Origin: Armatimonadota bacterium
Lineage (GTDB): Bacteria; Sysuimicrobiota; Sysuimicrobiia; Sysuimicrobiales; Sysuimicrobiaceae
Reading direction: 5' to 3'
NCBI GenBank assembly: GCA_031432545.1
Contig: JAVKGX010000007.1
Location: 1-64,000, forward strand
Length of the DNA stretch: 64,000 nucleotides
A program made the position numbers and the translations under genes. A model generated the notes under the pieces. It was not told the origin of the DNA, did no database searches, and saw only the letters and a program-made list of their open reading frames with translations. Shown piece by piece: positions 37,114-44,168 of this stretch. Each line of letters begins with the position of its first letter. The first letter of the stretch is position 1.

Positions 37114-37138
37114 CAGGCAAACATATGTTTGGTATGAT
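37110..37138 (+). promoter_or_regulatory. recA promoter
   Basis: TTGACA (37110-37115), a 17-base spacer, then TATGAT (37133-37138) preceded by TTGG. This is a near-consensus housekeeping promoter, the best in the window, about 30 bases before the recA ATG. Confidence 0.87.
37118..37131. promoter_or_regulatory. LexA/DinR-like operator in the recA promoter spacer
   Basis: CAAACATATGTTTG is a perfect 14-bp palindrome lying wholly between the -35 and -10 boxes. It keeps the AAC-N4-GTT core of the Gram-positive SOS box (CGAAC-N4-GTTCG) with two symmetrical changes. Position and symmetry fit repression by a LexA-type protein. Confidence 0.7.
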
Positions 37139-37167
37139 CCGCGGGACAACGCAGGAGGGTGATCACG

Positions 37168-38241
37168 ATGAGCGAGCGGCAGAAGGCGCTGGACCTAGCC
37201 TTGGCGCAGATCGAAAAGCAGTTCGGCAAGGGGTCCATCATGAAGCTGGGCGAGGCGTCGCAGCGGCTTGCCGTCGAGGTCATCCCCACCGGCGCCCTGG
37301 GCGTGGACGTGGCGCTCGGGGTCGGCGGAGTGCCGCGCGGCCGGGTCGTCGAGATCTACGGCCCGGAGTCGTCGGGCAAGACCACGCTGGGATACCACAT
37401 CATGGCCGAAGCGCAGAGGGAAGGGGGGGTGGCGGCATTCATCGACGCCGAGCACGCCCTCGACCCGGCCTACGCGCGGTCGTTGGGCGTCAACGTCGAC
37501 GAACTGCTGATCTCCCAGCCGGACAGCGGGGAGCAGGCGTTGGAGATCGCCGAGACCCTGGTGCGCTCCGGCGCCGTGGACGTCATCGTTGTGGACTCAG
37601 TGGCGGCCCTCGTGCCCCGCGCCGAGCTCGAGGGTGACATGGGCGACGCCCACGTCGGGCTGCAGGCCCGCCTGATGTCGCAGGCGCTGCGCAAGCTGGT
37701 CGGTGCGATCAGCCGCTCGCGTTGCGTCGTCGTTTTCATCAACCAGATCCGCGAGAAGGTCGGGGTGATGTTCGGAAACCCCGAGACCACGACCGGCGGC
37801 CGCGCCCTGAAGTTCTACTCTTCGGTGCGCATGGAGATCCGCCGCACCGAGAACATCAAGAGCGGGGACGAGGTCCGCGGCATGCGCGCCCGGGTCAAGG
37901 TCGTCAAGAACAAGGTCGCCCCGCCGTTCCGTGATGCGGAGGTGGAGATCTACTACGGGAAGGGGATCTCCAGAGCCGCCAGCCTACTCGACGTCGCCAC
38001 CAACCTCGGGCTGATCCAGCGCGTCGGCACGTGGTTCTCCTACGGAGAGATGCGGATCGGTCAGGGCAGAGACAACGCCCGCGAGTTCCTGGAGAACAAC
38101 TCGGAACTGGCCGCGGAGATCGAGGCGAAGGTGCGCGAGAAACTGAACCTGGGCCGCGGCCGCGCCCCGCTGCCCGAGGCACCGGTGGTCGCCGAGCCGC
38201 CCTCGCGCAACAGCAAGGAGGCCCCGGCACGGACGCGGTAG
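37168..38241 (+). CDS. recA: RecA recombinase
   Basis: Forms filaments on single-stranded DNA, drives strand exchange and triggers SOS repressor cleavage. The 357-residue protein has Walker [10 protein letters not shown] at 65-73, the [19 protein letters not shown] segment, and the L2-region [25 protein letters not shown] 37168 has GGAGGG nine bases upstream. An upstream GTG (37159) would sit on that ribosome-binding site. The C-terminal tail is basic/Ala-Pro-rich rather than strongly acidic. Confidence 0.97.
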   Translation: MSERQKALDLALAQIEKQFGKGSIMKLGEASQRLAVEVIPTGALGVDVALGVGGVPRGRVVEIYGPESSGKTTLGYHIMAEAQREGGVAAFIDAEHALDPAYARSLGVNVDELLISQPDSGEQALEIAETLVRSGAVDVIVVDSVAALVPRAELEGDMGDAHVGLQARLMSQALRKLVGAISRSRCVVVFINQIREKVGVMFGNPETTTGGRALKFYSSVRMEIRRTENIKSGDEVRGMRARVKVVKNKVAPPFRDAEVEIYYGKGISRAASLLDVATNLGLIQRVGTWFSYGEMRIGQGRDNAREFLENNSELAAEIEAKVREKLNLGRGRAPLPEAPVVAEPPSRNSKEAPARTR

Positions 38242-38357
38242 CGGGGCGAGTCACCCTCGGGGGTGGCGGCTCAGGATCGTTGCCGCGGATGGTGTGGCTG
38301 GGCGCAGATCGGGGGTTGAGTCCCAAAGTCCGCGCCTTGCGGGAAGGGAGGTTGACG

Positions 38358-38603
38358 ATGGCAGCCGACGTACATAACGGCGAGGCGGGCAAGGCGATAT
38401 TCAGCGAGCAGGTGCGCGCCGGAGGGCGAACCTACTTCTTTGATGTCAGGGAGTCGAAGAACCGCAGGCGCTATCTGGTCATCACCGAGACGCGCAAGAC
38501 GGGCACGGGCCGCCAGCGCGCCAGCATCCTGGTGTTTCCGGACGACGTCGAGGCGTTCGGGCAGGCCCTGCGCAAGGCGGAGGGAAGACTGCAGAACGCG
38601 TGA
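38358..38603 (+). CDS. DUF3276/PUR-alpha-like small nucleic-acid-binding protein
   Basis: An 81-residue protein matching in pattern the bacterial PUR-alpha-like family: IFSEQVRAGGRTYFFDVRESKN, RRYLVITETRK, ASILVFPDDVEAFGQALRKA. Relatives bind single-stranded nucleic acids. GGGAGG precedes ATG 38358. It lies 116 bases after recA and could be its co-transcribed partner. The family is best known from Bacteroidota and spirochaetes, so its place beside recA here is notable. Confidence 0.82.
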   Translation: MAADVHNGEAGKAIFSEQVRAGGRTYFFDVRESKNRRRYLVITETRKTGTGRQRASILVFPDDVEAFGQALRKAEGRLQNA

Positions 38604-38666
38604 TCCTGAGCGAAACGTTCTCACTCCCCCGGGAGGGAGACGACTGACGGACAGGAGGGCCGACTG

Positions 38667-38708
38667 CTGCCGTTGGTCCTCGGGCCAGCGGAGCCAACCC
38701 GACGGCAG
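38667..38708 (+). terminator. Weak stem-loop after the recA/PUR unit
   Basis: CTGCCG (38667-38672) pairs with CGGCAG (38703-38708), with an inner TTGG/CCAA. No T-run follows, so termination is uncertain. Confidence 0.28.
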
Positions 38709-38749
38709 CTGGGCGGTCGTGAGCCCATCGTATCGGCGTGAGATGTCCT

Positions 38750-39016
38750 ATGGCTTCCAAGATGCGCTCTCGGATCTTTCCGCGTCTTTGGTATTCGAGC
38801 GACGCCGAAAACGCAGCCAGTTTCTACACCTCCATTTCCCCGGATTCGCGGGTCGACCGCGTCAGGGCGCTGCTGAGTGATTCCCCAAGCGGCCCGGCCG
38901 GAACGGTGAAGGTAGTCGATTTCACCCGGCTCGGTCAACGCTTTCAAGCGATCAGCGCCGGACCTCACCACGATTTCAACGATGCGATCTCTGTGGTTGT
39001 GCTTGCGGTCGGGTGA
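38750..39016 (+). pseudogene. Truncated PhnB/VOC-superfamily gene fragment
   Basis: The 88-residue frame reproduces the N-terminal half of PhnB-like '3-demethylubiquinone methyltransferase' VOC proteins: FPRLWYSSDAENAASFYTSI, DSPSGPAGTVKVVDF and ISAGPHHDFNDAIS. Family members run on to about 140-160 residues with a second beta-alpha repeat. Here the frame ends in VVVLAVG and no continuation is visible in the 120 bases before the next gene. It is probably a decaying remnant. A short functional half-module is possible but less likely. Confidence 0.7.
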
Positions 39017-39139
39017 CAATGTCCAGCAACTTTCTGTGACATCCGGGAGGAGCCGGGATGTCTGTGGGCAAACACGAGGGGAGAGGCCAAGGACTGCACG
39101 GCCCCAAGTCACTGTCAGGACACGGCCGGGGTGGCTTCG

Positions 39140-40120
39140 ATGACCATCAGGGTATGCCTCGCGGGGTCCGAACTGGCGCGTGCCGTCGCGAGAGCTGCGG
39201 ACCTGTCTCTCGTGGCCGGCGTGTCGCGCACGCACGCGGGTCGGAACTTGGGCGAGGTATTGGGTGAGCCACACCTCGTCTGCCCCATCTACCGGTCGGT
39301 TGCAGAAGCGCTGGCCCATCCTTGCGACGTCTTCGTCGAGTACACGGAGCCGGGGACTGCCAGAACTCACGTCCTGAACGCACTCGAAAGGGGAGCCCAT
39401 GTCGTGGTGGGAAGTTCCGGGCTTGCGGATGACGACTTCGCGCGAATCGATCGGGTCGCTCGCGAGCGGCGGCGCGGCGTCCTCGCGTGCGGCAACTTCG
39501 CCCTCACGGCCGTGCTGCTGCAGAAGTTCGCCGAGGTGGCAGCCAGGTACATTCCGCAGTGGGAGATCATCGACTACGCGCACGACAACAAGGTGGACGC
39601 TCCGAGCGGAACGGTCCGTGAACTGGCCGCTCGCCTCGCCAGGGTGCGCCCTCCCAAACCGACGGTGCCCGCAGACCGGACGGTGGGGCTGCGCGAAGCG
39701 CGGGGCGCCACACTGGCGTCTTCCCAAGTCCATTCCCTCCGGCTGCCCGGGTACATGATCAGCGCCGAGATCATCTTTGGGATGCCCGACCAGCGACTGA
39801 CGATTCGTCACGACGCGGGCAGCAGCGCTCGACCCTACGTCGACGGAGCTGTGCTCGCCATCCGTAGGGTTTCGACGCTGCTCGGTCTGCACCGGACACG
39901 GAGCAAGCGGGATGCACACGCTTCTATGGGTTGTGCAGGTCGTCCTCGGCATCTACTTCTTCGTCACCGGCCTCATCCACTTCTTGGTGCCGCCGGGCTT
40001 GCCCGGGCCGATGGCGTGGATGTACGAGTTGCCCACAACACTGCACTTCGTCGCTGGCGGTGCCGAAATCCTCGCTGGTCTGGGCCTGATTCTGCCCGGA
40101 GCGATCCGCGCTCGAGGTGA
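39140..40120 (+). CDS. Divergent DapB paralogue (dihydrodipicolinate-reductase-like)
   Basis: The conserved part (to about residue 250) is DapB-like: CGNFALTAVLLQKFAEVAARY, DNKVDAPSGT, HSLRLPGYMISAEIIFG, RLTIRHDAGS. It departs from DapB at key points. The GxxGxxG cofactor loop is reduced to LAGSELARA, and the catalytic pair HH is YAHDNK, so the first His is Ala while the second His and the Lys remain. The frame has no stop where the family ends and continues 209 bases into the DoxX-like gene, adding an Arg-rich tail. A role other than lysine synthesis is likely. A complete dapB lies at 18868. Start is ATG 39140 (GTG 39131 also open). Confidence 0.75.
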   Translation: MTIRVCLAGSELARAVARAADLSLVAGVSRTHAGRNLGEVLGEPHLVCPIYRSVAEALAHPCDVFVEYTEPGTARTHVLNALERGAHVVVGSSGLADDDFARIDRVARERRRGVLACGNFALTAVLLQKFAEVAARYIPQWEIIDYAHDNKVDAPSGTVRELAARLARVRPPKPTVPADRTVGLREARGATLASSQVHSLRLPGYMISAEIIFGMPDQRLTIRHDAGSSARPYVDGAVLAIRRVSTLLGLHRTRSKRDAHASMGCAGRPRHLLLRHRPHPLLGAAGLARADGVDVRVAHNTALRRWRCRNPRWSGPDSARSDPRSR

Positions 40121-40298
40121 ACTGACGGTGCTGGCAGCGTTGGGGCTGGTCGTGGTGATGCTGGGTGCGGCTGCGTGGCACCTTTGGCGTGGGGAGTACG
40201 AGAACATCTTCATGAACCTGGTTCTGGCGGGCCTGGCGGGGTTCGTGGCCTACGGCCGATGGAAGGTGAGACCTCTGGGCGGGTCTTCGCGGCCATGA
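39912..40298 (+). CDS. DoxX-like four-helix membrane protein
   Basis: A 128-residue hydrophobic protein with four predicted membrane helices, starting MHTLLWVVQVVLGIYFFVTG, with PTTLHFVAGGAEILAGLGLI in helix 2 in the pattern of the DoxX_2 family. The function of this family is generally unknown. GGAG lies 10 bases before ATG 39912. The 5' end lies inside the open frame of the DapB paralogue. The stop overlaps the next ATG (ATGA). Confidence 0.78.
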   Translation: MHTLLWVVQVVLGIYFFVTGLIHFLVPPGLPGPMAWMYELPTTLHFVAGGAEILAGLGLILPGAIRARGELTVLAALGLVVVMLGAAAWHLWRGEYENIFMNLVLAGLAGFVAYGRWKVRPLGGSSRP

Positions 40299-41050
40299 AG
40301 GAGCGCGACCGCGCGGCACGGCGGGCGATCAAGTCGGACAGTGGGCCGCGGTCGGACCCACGGCAGGTCGGGGCTCTGCCCTCGGAGCCAAGCAGCGCGT
40401 TCGCCGCGATCGACGGGTACATCGAGGGTCTGTTCGTGCCGCAGGATGTCGCTCTGGATGCGACGGTACGCTCGATCGCGGATGCGGGGATGCCGCCGAT
40501 CCAGGTGTCTGCGGTCCAGGGAAAGTTCCTCCATCTGCTCGCCCGGCTTGTGCGAGCGCGCCGGATCCTCGAGATCGGTACGCTCGCTGGATACAGCACG
40601 ATCTGGCTGGCGCGGGCTCTGCCAGCCGACGGCAGCCTGATCTCGCTGGAACGAAACCCTCGGTACGCACAGGTGGCGCGTGCCAATCTGGCATGCGCGG
40701 GCGTGGACACCAGAGTCGAAATCGTCGTAGGCCCGGCGCTGGAAACCCTCCCGCGGCTCTGGCGCGCAGGAGGAGGCCCCTTCGACATGGTCTTCATCGA
40801 TGCCGACAAGGAGAACTACCCGGCATACTTGGATTGGAGCCTGCGCCTGACGCGCTCGGGCAGCCTGATCGTCGCGGATAACGTCGTGCGCGCAGGCCGC
40901 GTCCTCGCGGCCCACCCCGCAGACGGCGCCGACCGCGGCGCGCGGGCGTTCAACGCGGCGCTGGCGGCCGAAGCACGGGTCGAGGCGATCGTCGTGCAGC
41001 ACGTCGGCGTCAAGGGACACGACGGCATGGCGATCGCCGTCGTGAGGTAG
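40295..41050 (+). CDS. SAM-dependent O-methyltransferase, catechol/caffeoyl-CoA type
   Basis: A 251-residue class I methyltransferase of the O-methyltransferase-3 family. It has the SAM-binding motif ILEIGTLAGYSTIWLARAL, then LISLERNPRYAQVA, and the metal/substrate segment FDMVFIDADKENYPAYLDW with IVADNVVRAG. Such enzymes methylate catechols and other ortho-diphenols using a divalent metal. The N-terminal ~45 residues are basic and not conserved-looking. ATG 40295 overlaps the DoxX-like stop. The substrate is unknown. Confidence 0.88.
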   Translation: MKERDRAARRAIKSDSGPRSDPRQVGALPSEPSSAFAAIDGYIEGLFVPQDVALDATVRSIADAGMPPIQVSAVQGKFLHLLARLVRARRILEIGTLAGYSTIWLARALPADGSLISLERNPRYAQVARANLACAGVDTRVEIVVGPALETLPRLWRAGGGPFDMVFIDADKENYPAYLDWSLRLTRSGSLIVADNVVRAGRVLAAHPADGADRGARAFNAALAAEARVEAIVVQHVGVKGHDGMAIAVVR

Positions 41051-41107
41051 CCCGTCGCCGCTTACCCCGGACGTCCGCGGCGTCGGACGAGCCCGAGCCC
41101 GGCGCAG

Positions 41108-42082
41108 ATGGAGGAAGCCGTGCTGATCCTCGGTCGCCGTGACGTCGAAGCTCTGCTGGACGTCGACGTCCTGATCGATGGGCTCGCGGTGGCGATGGCC
41201 GATGTGAGCGCCGGCCGTGCGTCCGTCCCGCCCCGAAACTTCGCGACGGTGGCAGACCGAGGGCTCCTGGCCGCGATGCCCGCGTATCTGGAGACCCGCA
41301 GTGTGCTGGCGGCCAAGCTCGTGTGTGTGTTCCCGGGCAACGCCCTCCGGGGCATCGAAACGCATCAGGCTCTGATCGGCGTCTTCGAAGCGGACTCCGG
41401 CCAGCCGGTGGCGATCCTCGATGGCGCCTCGATCACGGCCGTGCGCACCGCGGCGGGCTCGGCGCTGGCGACTCGCCTGTGCGCGCGTCAGGACGCGCGC
41501 GTCCTGGCGATCCTCGGCACCGGCGTACAGGCGCGCTCCCACGCGCGCGTCGTGCCCCGCGTCCGCCGGTTCGCCGAGATCCTGGTCGCGGGCCGCACGC
41601 CCGAGAAGGTGGAGGCTCTGGCGACCGAGATCGGGGCCACGCCGGTGCGATCGTACGCCGAGGCGGTCGCGCTCGCCGATGTGGTCTGCGCATGCACCCA
41701 CGCGACCGAGCCGATCGTGCGGCGGGAGTGGCTGAGGCCGGGGACCCACGTGAACTCCGTCGGGTTCACCGCCGGGTTCGAAGTGGATCCTGCTGCGTTC
41801 GCGGACGCCGTCGTGATCGTGGAGTCCCGGGACGCAGCGATTGGTGAGTACCCCAACGGCGCGGCCGACCTGACGGCCGCCGTCCGTCAGGGACTGGCGC
41901 GCCCCGAAGACATCTGCGAAATCGGCGAACTGGTCGAGGGGCGCCGATCCGGACGCACGGACCCGGATCAGATCACGGTCTACCGCTCCGTGGGAGTGGC
42001 CGCCGAGGACGCGATCGCCGCTTGTCTGGTCGTGGAGGCGGCGCGCAGGCGGGGTCTGGGCGTAGAGGTCGATCTGTCGTGA
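41108..42082 (+). CDS. Ornithine cyclodeaminase / mu-crystallin family protein
   Basis: A 324-residue NAD(P)-dependent enzyme of the OCD/mu-crystallin/alanine-dehydrogenase-2 family. It has the active-site region LDGASITAVRTAAGSALATRL, the Rossmann motif LAILGTGVQARSHAR, and the helical segment HVNSVGFTAGFEVD. Members include ornithine cyclodeaminase, alanine dehydrogenase and ketimine reductases. The sequence does not choose among them. It follows the methyltransferase by 57 bases. Beside a DapB-like protein, an imine-reducing pathway is conceivable but speculative. Confidence 0.88.
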   Translation: MEEAVLILGRRDVEALLDVDVLIDGLAVAMADVSAGRASVPPRNFATVADRGLLAAMPAYLETRSVLAAKLVCVFPGNALRGIETHQALIGVFEADSGQPVAILDGASITAVRTAAGSALATRLCARQDARVLAILGTGVQARSHARVVPRVRRFAEILVAGRTPEKVEALATEIGATPVRSYAEAVALADVVCACTHATEPIVRREWLRPGTHVNSVGFTAGFEVDPAAFADAVVIVESRDAAIGEYPNGAADLTAAVRQGLARPEDICEIGELVEGRRSGRTDPDQITVYRSVGVAAEDAIAACLVVEAARRRGLGVEVDLS

Positions 42083-42266
42083 TCCTTGAGGCAAGGCTAC
42101 CCGCACAGGCGCTGGACCGGCGTGGCCGTCGAACGGGACGCGGCGCCGGGTCGCATGGCAGGCCTGAGGGCGGCACCACAAGACCAGCCGAACGGAGGGG
42201 AGGCGGCCGCGGACGAGCGCGCTCGGTACAATAGCGCCGGGAACACGTGGAGCGGAGGAGGGTGGC

Positions 42267-43235
42267 ATGCGCGCGATCCGGATTCACGAGACCGGTGGCC
42301 CGGAAGTGATGCGTCACGAGGAAGTGCCTACTCCCTCGCCCCAGGAGGGGCAGGCGTTGGTCCGTCTGGCGGCAGCAGGCGTAAACTTCATCGACGTGTA
42401 CCAGCGCAAGGGGCTGTACAAGCTGCCGCTCCCGGCGGTGCTCGGGCAGGAAGGAGCAGGGGTGGTGGAAGCCGTCGGCCCGGGAGTGGAGGTGGTCAGG
42501 CCCGGAGACCGTGTGGCGTTCGCAAACGTGTTGGGGGCTTACGCGGAGTACGTCGTCGCCCCCGCCGATCGTCTGGTGCTCCTTCCGGAGGGAGTGGACC
42601 TGGAGACGGCCGCCGCAGTCATGCTCCAGGGCATGACCGCACACTACCTGACCCATTCCACGTACCCCCTGCGGGAGGGGGACGTGGCGCTCGTGCATGC
42701 CGCCGCCGGTGGAGTGGGCCTGCTGCTCACCCAGATGGCCAAGCGACGGGGGGCGACGGTGATCGGAACGGTCTCGACGGAGGCGAAGGCCCGACTCGCG
42801 GAAGACGCGGGTGTGGATCACGTGGTCCTGTACACCGAGACGAATTTCGAAGCCGAGGCGCGACGCATCACGGACGGCAAGGGGGTTCAGGTCGTCTACG
42901 ACTCGGTGGGACGGGATACGTTCGAGCGCAGTCTCGGCAGCCTGACGCTGCGCGGCATGCTCGTGCTGTTCGGGCAGTCCAGCGGTCCAGTCGCTCCGTT
43001 CGACCCACAGATCCTCAACGCCAAGGGATCGCTGTTCCTGACGCGGCCCACGCTGATGCACTACACCGCCACGCGCGAAGAGTTGCTGTGGCGTGCGAAC
43101 GACGTCCTCGGATGGGTAGCCTCGGGAGAACTCAGGGTCCGGATCGACCGGACCTTCCCGCTGGATCAGGCGGCCGAAGCCCATCGGGCATTGGAGAGCC
43201 GGCAGACGACCGGCAAGGTGTTGCTGTCCATGTGA
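42267..43235 (+). CDS. Quinone oxidoreductase (zinc-independent MDR family)
   Basis: A 322-residue NADPH:quinone-reductase-like medium-chain dehydrogenase. It has [33 protein letters not shown], quoted in part: [16 protein letters not shown] and the cofactor motif [20 protein letters not shown]. The Cys/His ligands of zinc alcohol dehydrogenases are absent. Family members reduce quinones or alpha,beta-unsaturated carbonyls. A strong GGAGGAGGG precedes ATG 42267. A TACAAT (42227-42232) upstream may be its -10 box, so it may be transcribed separately from the preceding genes. Confidence 0.9.
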   Translation: MRAIRIHETGGPEVMRHEEVPTPSPQEGQALVRLAAAGVNFIDVYQRKGLYKLPLPAVLGQEGAGVVEAVGPGVEVVRPGDRVAFANVLGAYAEYVVAPADRLVLLPEGVDLETAAAVMLQGMTAHYLTHSTYPLREGDVALVHAAAGGVGLLLTQMAKRRGATVIGTVSTEAKARLAEDAGVDHVVLYTETNFEAEARRITDGKGVQVVYDSVGRDTFERSLGSLTLRGMLVLFGQSSGPVAPFDPQILNAKGSLFLTRPTLMHYTATREELLWRANDVLGWVASGELRVRIDRTFPLDQAAEAHRALESRQTTGKVLLSM

Positions 43236-43323
43236 GCCGGTTGGTCAGATCTCCGGCGGCCGCACTCACAGCCGGCCGGCGCCCGGCGACCCCCCGCACC
43301 GGATGGACGTTCGCCAGCGAGAG

Positions 43324-43337
43324 GGAACGTGTGTTTG
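43324..43337. promoter_or_regulatory. LexA-like box before recX
   Basis: GGAAC-GTGT-GTTTG is an imperfect palindrome with the same AAC-RTRT-GTTTG pattern as the recA operator (CAAAC-ATAT-GTTTG). It overlaps the TG of the extended -10, so bound repressor would block polymerase. Confidence 0.56.
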
Positions 43338-43344
43338 CTATAAT
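43336..43344 (+). promoter_or_regulatory. recX promoter, extended -10
   Basis: TG-C-TATAAT is a perfect extended -10 element, 45 bases before the recX GTG. No convincing -35 box is seen. Confidence 0.66.
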
Positions 43345-43389
43345 GGGGCGGCAGGAGGCGGACTTCCTGAAACGCATCGAGAGCAGACG

Positions 43390-44097
43390 GTGACGGAACT
43401 GCAGACACCTGCGTCGCGCTCAAGACGGGCGGCTGCGCGGGGCGGCGGGCTCACACCGCAGGTCGTGAGTGTCCTTCCCGCCCGCCAGCCCGGTCTGGTG
43501 CGGATACGGATGTCCACGGGGGAGTTTCTGCGTGTCCGGGAGCAGACTTGTAGGGAGCTGGGCGTCAGCCTGGGGGCGATCACCGCCCAGACCCTGCGCC
43601 GGCTGACCGACGAAGACGCTGGCACCAGGCTCCGGGAACGCGCCCTGCGCCTGCTGGCTGCGCGTCCGAGGTCGCGGGCCGAGCTGGCTGCCAGACTGCG
43701 ACGGGTAGGCCCCGCCGCGCGGGTGGCCGGCGTGCTGGCGGAACTGGAACGGCAGGGCCTGGTGGACGACGAACGCTTCGCACGCCTGTGGACGCAGTCC
43801 CGCCGTCAGGCGCGCAGGTGGGGTGCGCTTCGGATCCGCCGGGAACTACGCGCTAAGGGAATCCCCCCCGACGTCATCGAGCGGGTGTTGGACGAAGACC
43901 CAACCGATGAAGAGGCTGTGGCCGAAGCGCTCGCCTGCCAGAGGCTGCGTGCCTACGCCGGGCTCGACCGCAAGACCGCTGCCCGCCGCCTGGCCGCGTT
44001 CTTGGCCCGCCGTGGCTTCCGGGACGGCAGCGTGATCCACGCGTTGCGCAGGGTCGGGTTGTTCGCGGACCGAACCGCAGACGAGGGGCCCGCCTGA
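43390..44097 (+). CDS. recX: RecX, RecA regulatory protein
   Basis: Limits RecA filament extension. The 235-residue basic protein shows the three-helix repeats of the family: ALRLLAARPRSRAELAARL, LVDDERFARLWTQSRRQ, GALRIRRELRAKGIPPDVIE. GTG 43390 is chosen because the frame upstream runs into the promoter. The short leader can pair CAGGA (43352-43356) with TCCTG (43365-43369). recX is about 5.1 kb from the end of recA, with an accessory block between, yet carries a similar operator. Confidence 0.88.
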   Translation: MTELQTPASRSRRAAARGGGLTPQVVSVLPARQPGLVRIRMSTGEFLRVREQTCRELGVSLGAITAQTLRRLTDEDAGTRLRERALRLLAARPRSRAELAARLRRVGPAARVAGVLAELERQGLVDDERFARLWTQSRRQARRWGALRIRRELRAKGIPPDVIERVLDEDPTDEEAVAEALACQRLRAYAGLDRKTAARRLAAFLARRGFRDGSVIHALRRVGLFADRTADEGPA

Positions 44098-44168
44098 TGC
44101 GCCAATCCATCGAATCGCCCAACCGTCCCCGGTACACCGTGGTCTTGGAGACCGAGGCCCTTCGATGA
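44097..44168 (+). CDS. Putative 23-residue peptide bridging recX and the helicase-nuclease gene
   Basis: ATG 44097 overlaps the recX stop (TGATG), and the TGA at 44166-44168 overlaps the helicase ATG (ATGA). The peptide is MRQSIESPNRPRYTVVLETE followed by ALR. By my count 17 of its 22 non-start codons end in G or C, as for real genes here. It may be a translational relay between the two genes or an uncharacterised peptide. It matches nothing I know. Confidence 0.4.
   Translation: MRQSIESPNRPRYTVVLETEALR

Noticed and set aside
38224-38357. Terminator between recA and the PUR-like gene (CACCC-TCGG-GGGTG at 38252-38265)
   Set aside because: Only 5 bp of stem and no T-run; read-through seems likely.
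39058-39267. 69-codon frame with a good GGGAGGAG site before the DapB paralogue
   Set aside because: Gly/Arg/His-rich with no family pattern, overlaps the DapB-like gene, and its ribosome-binding site lies in a GACATCC/GGATGTC stem. Possibly a remnant, not supportable as a gene.
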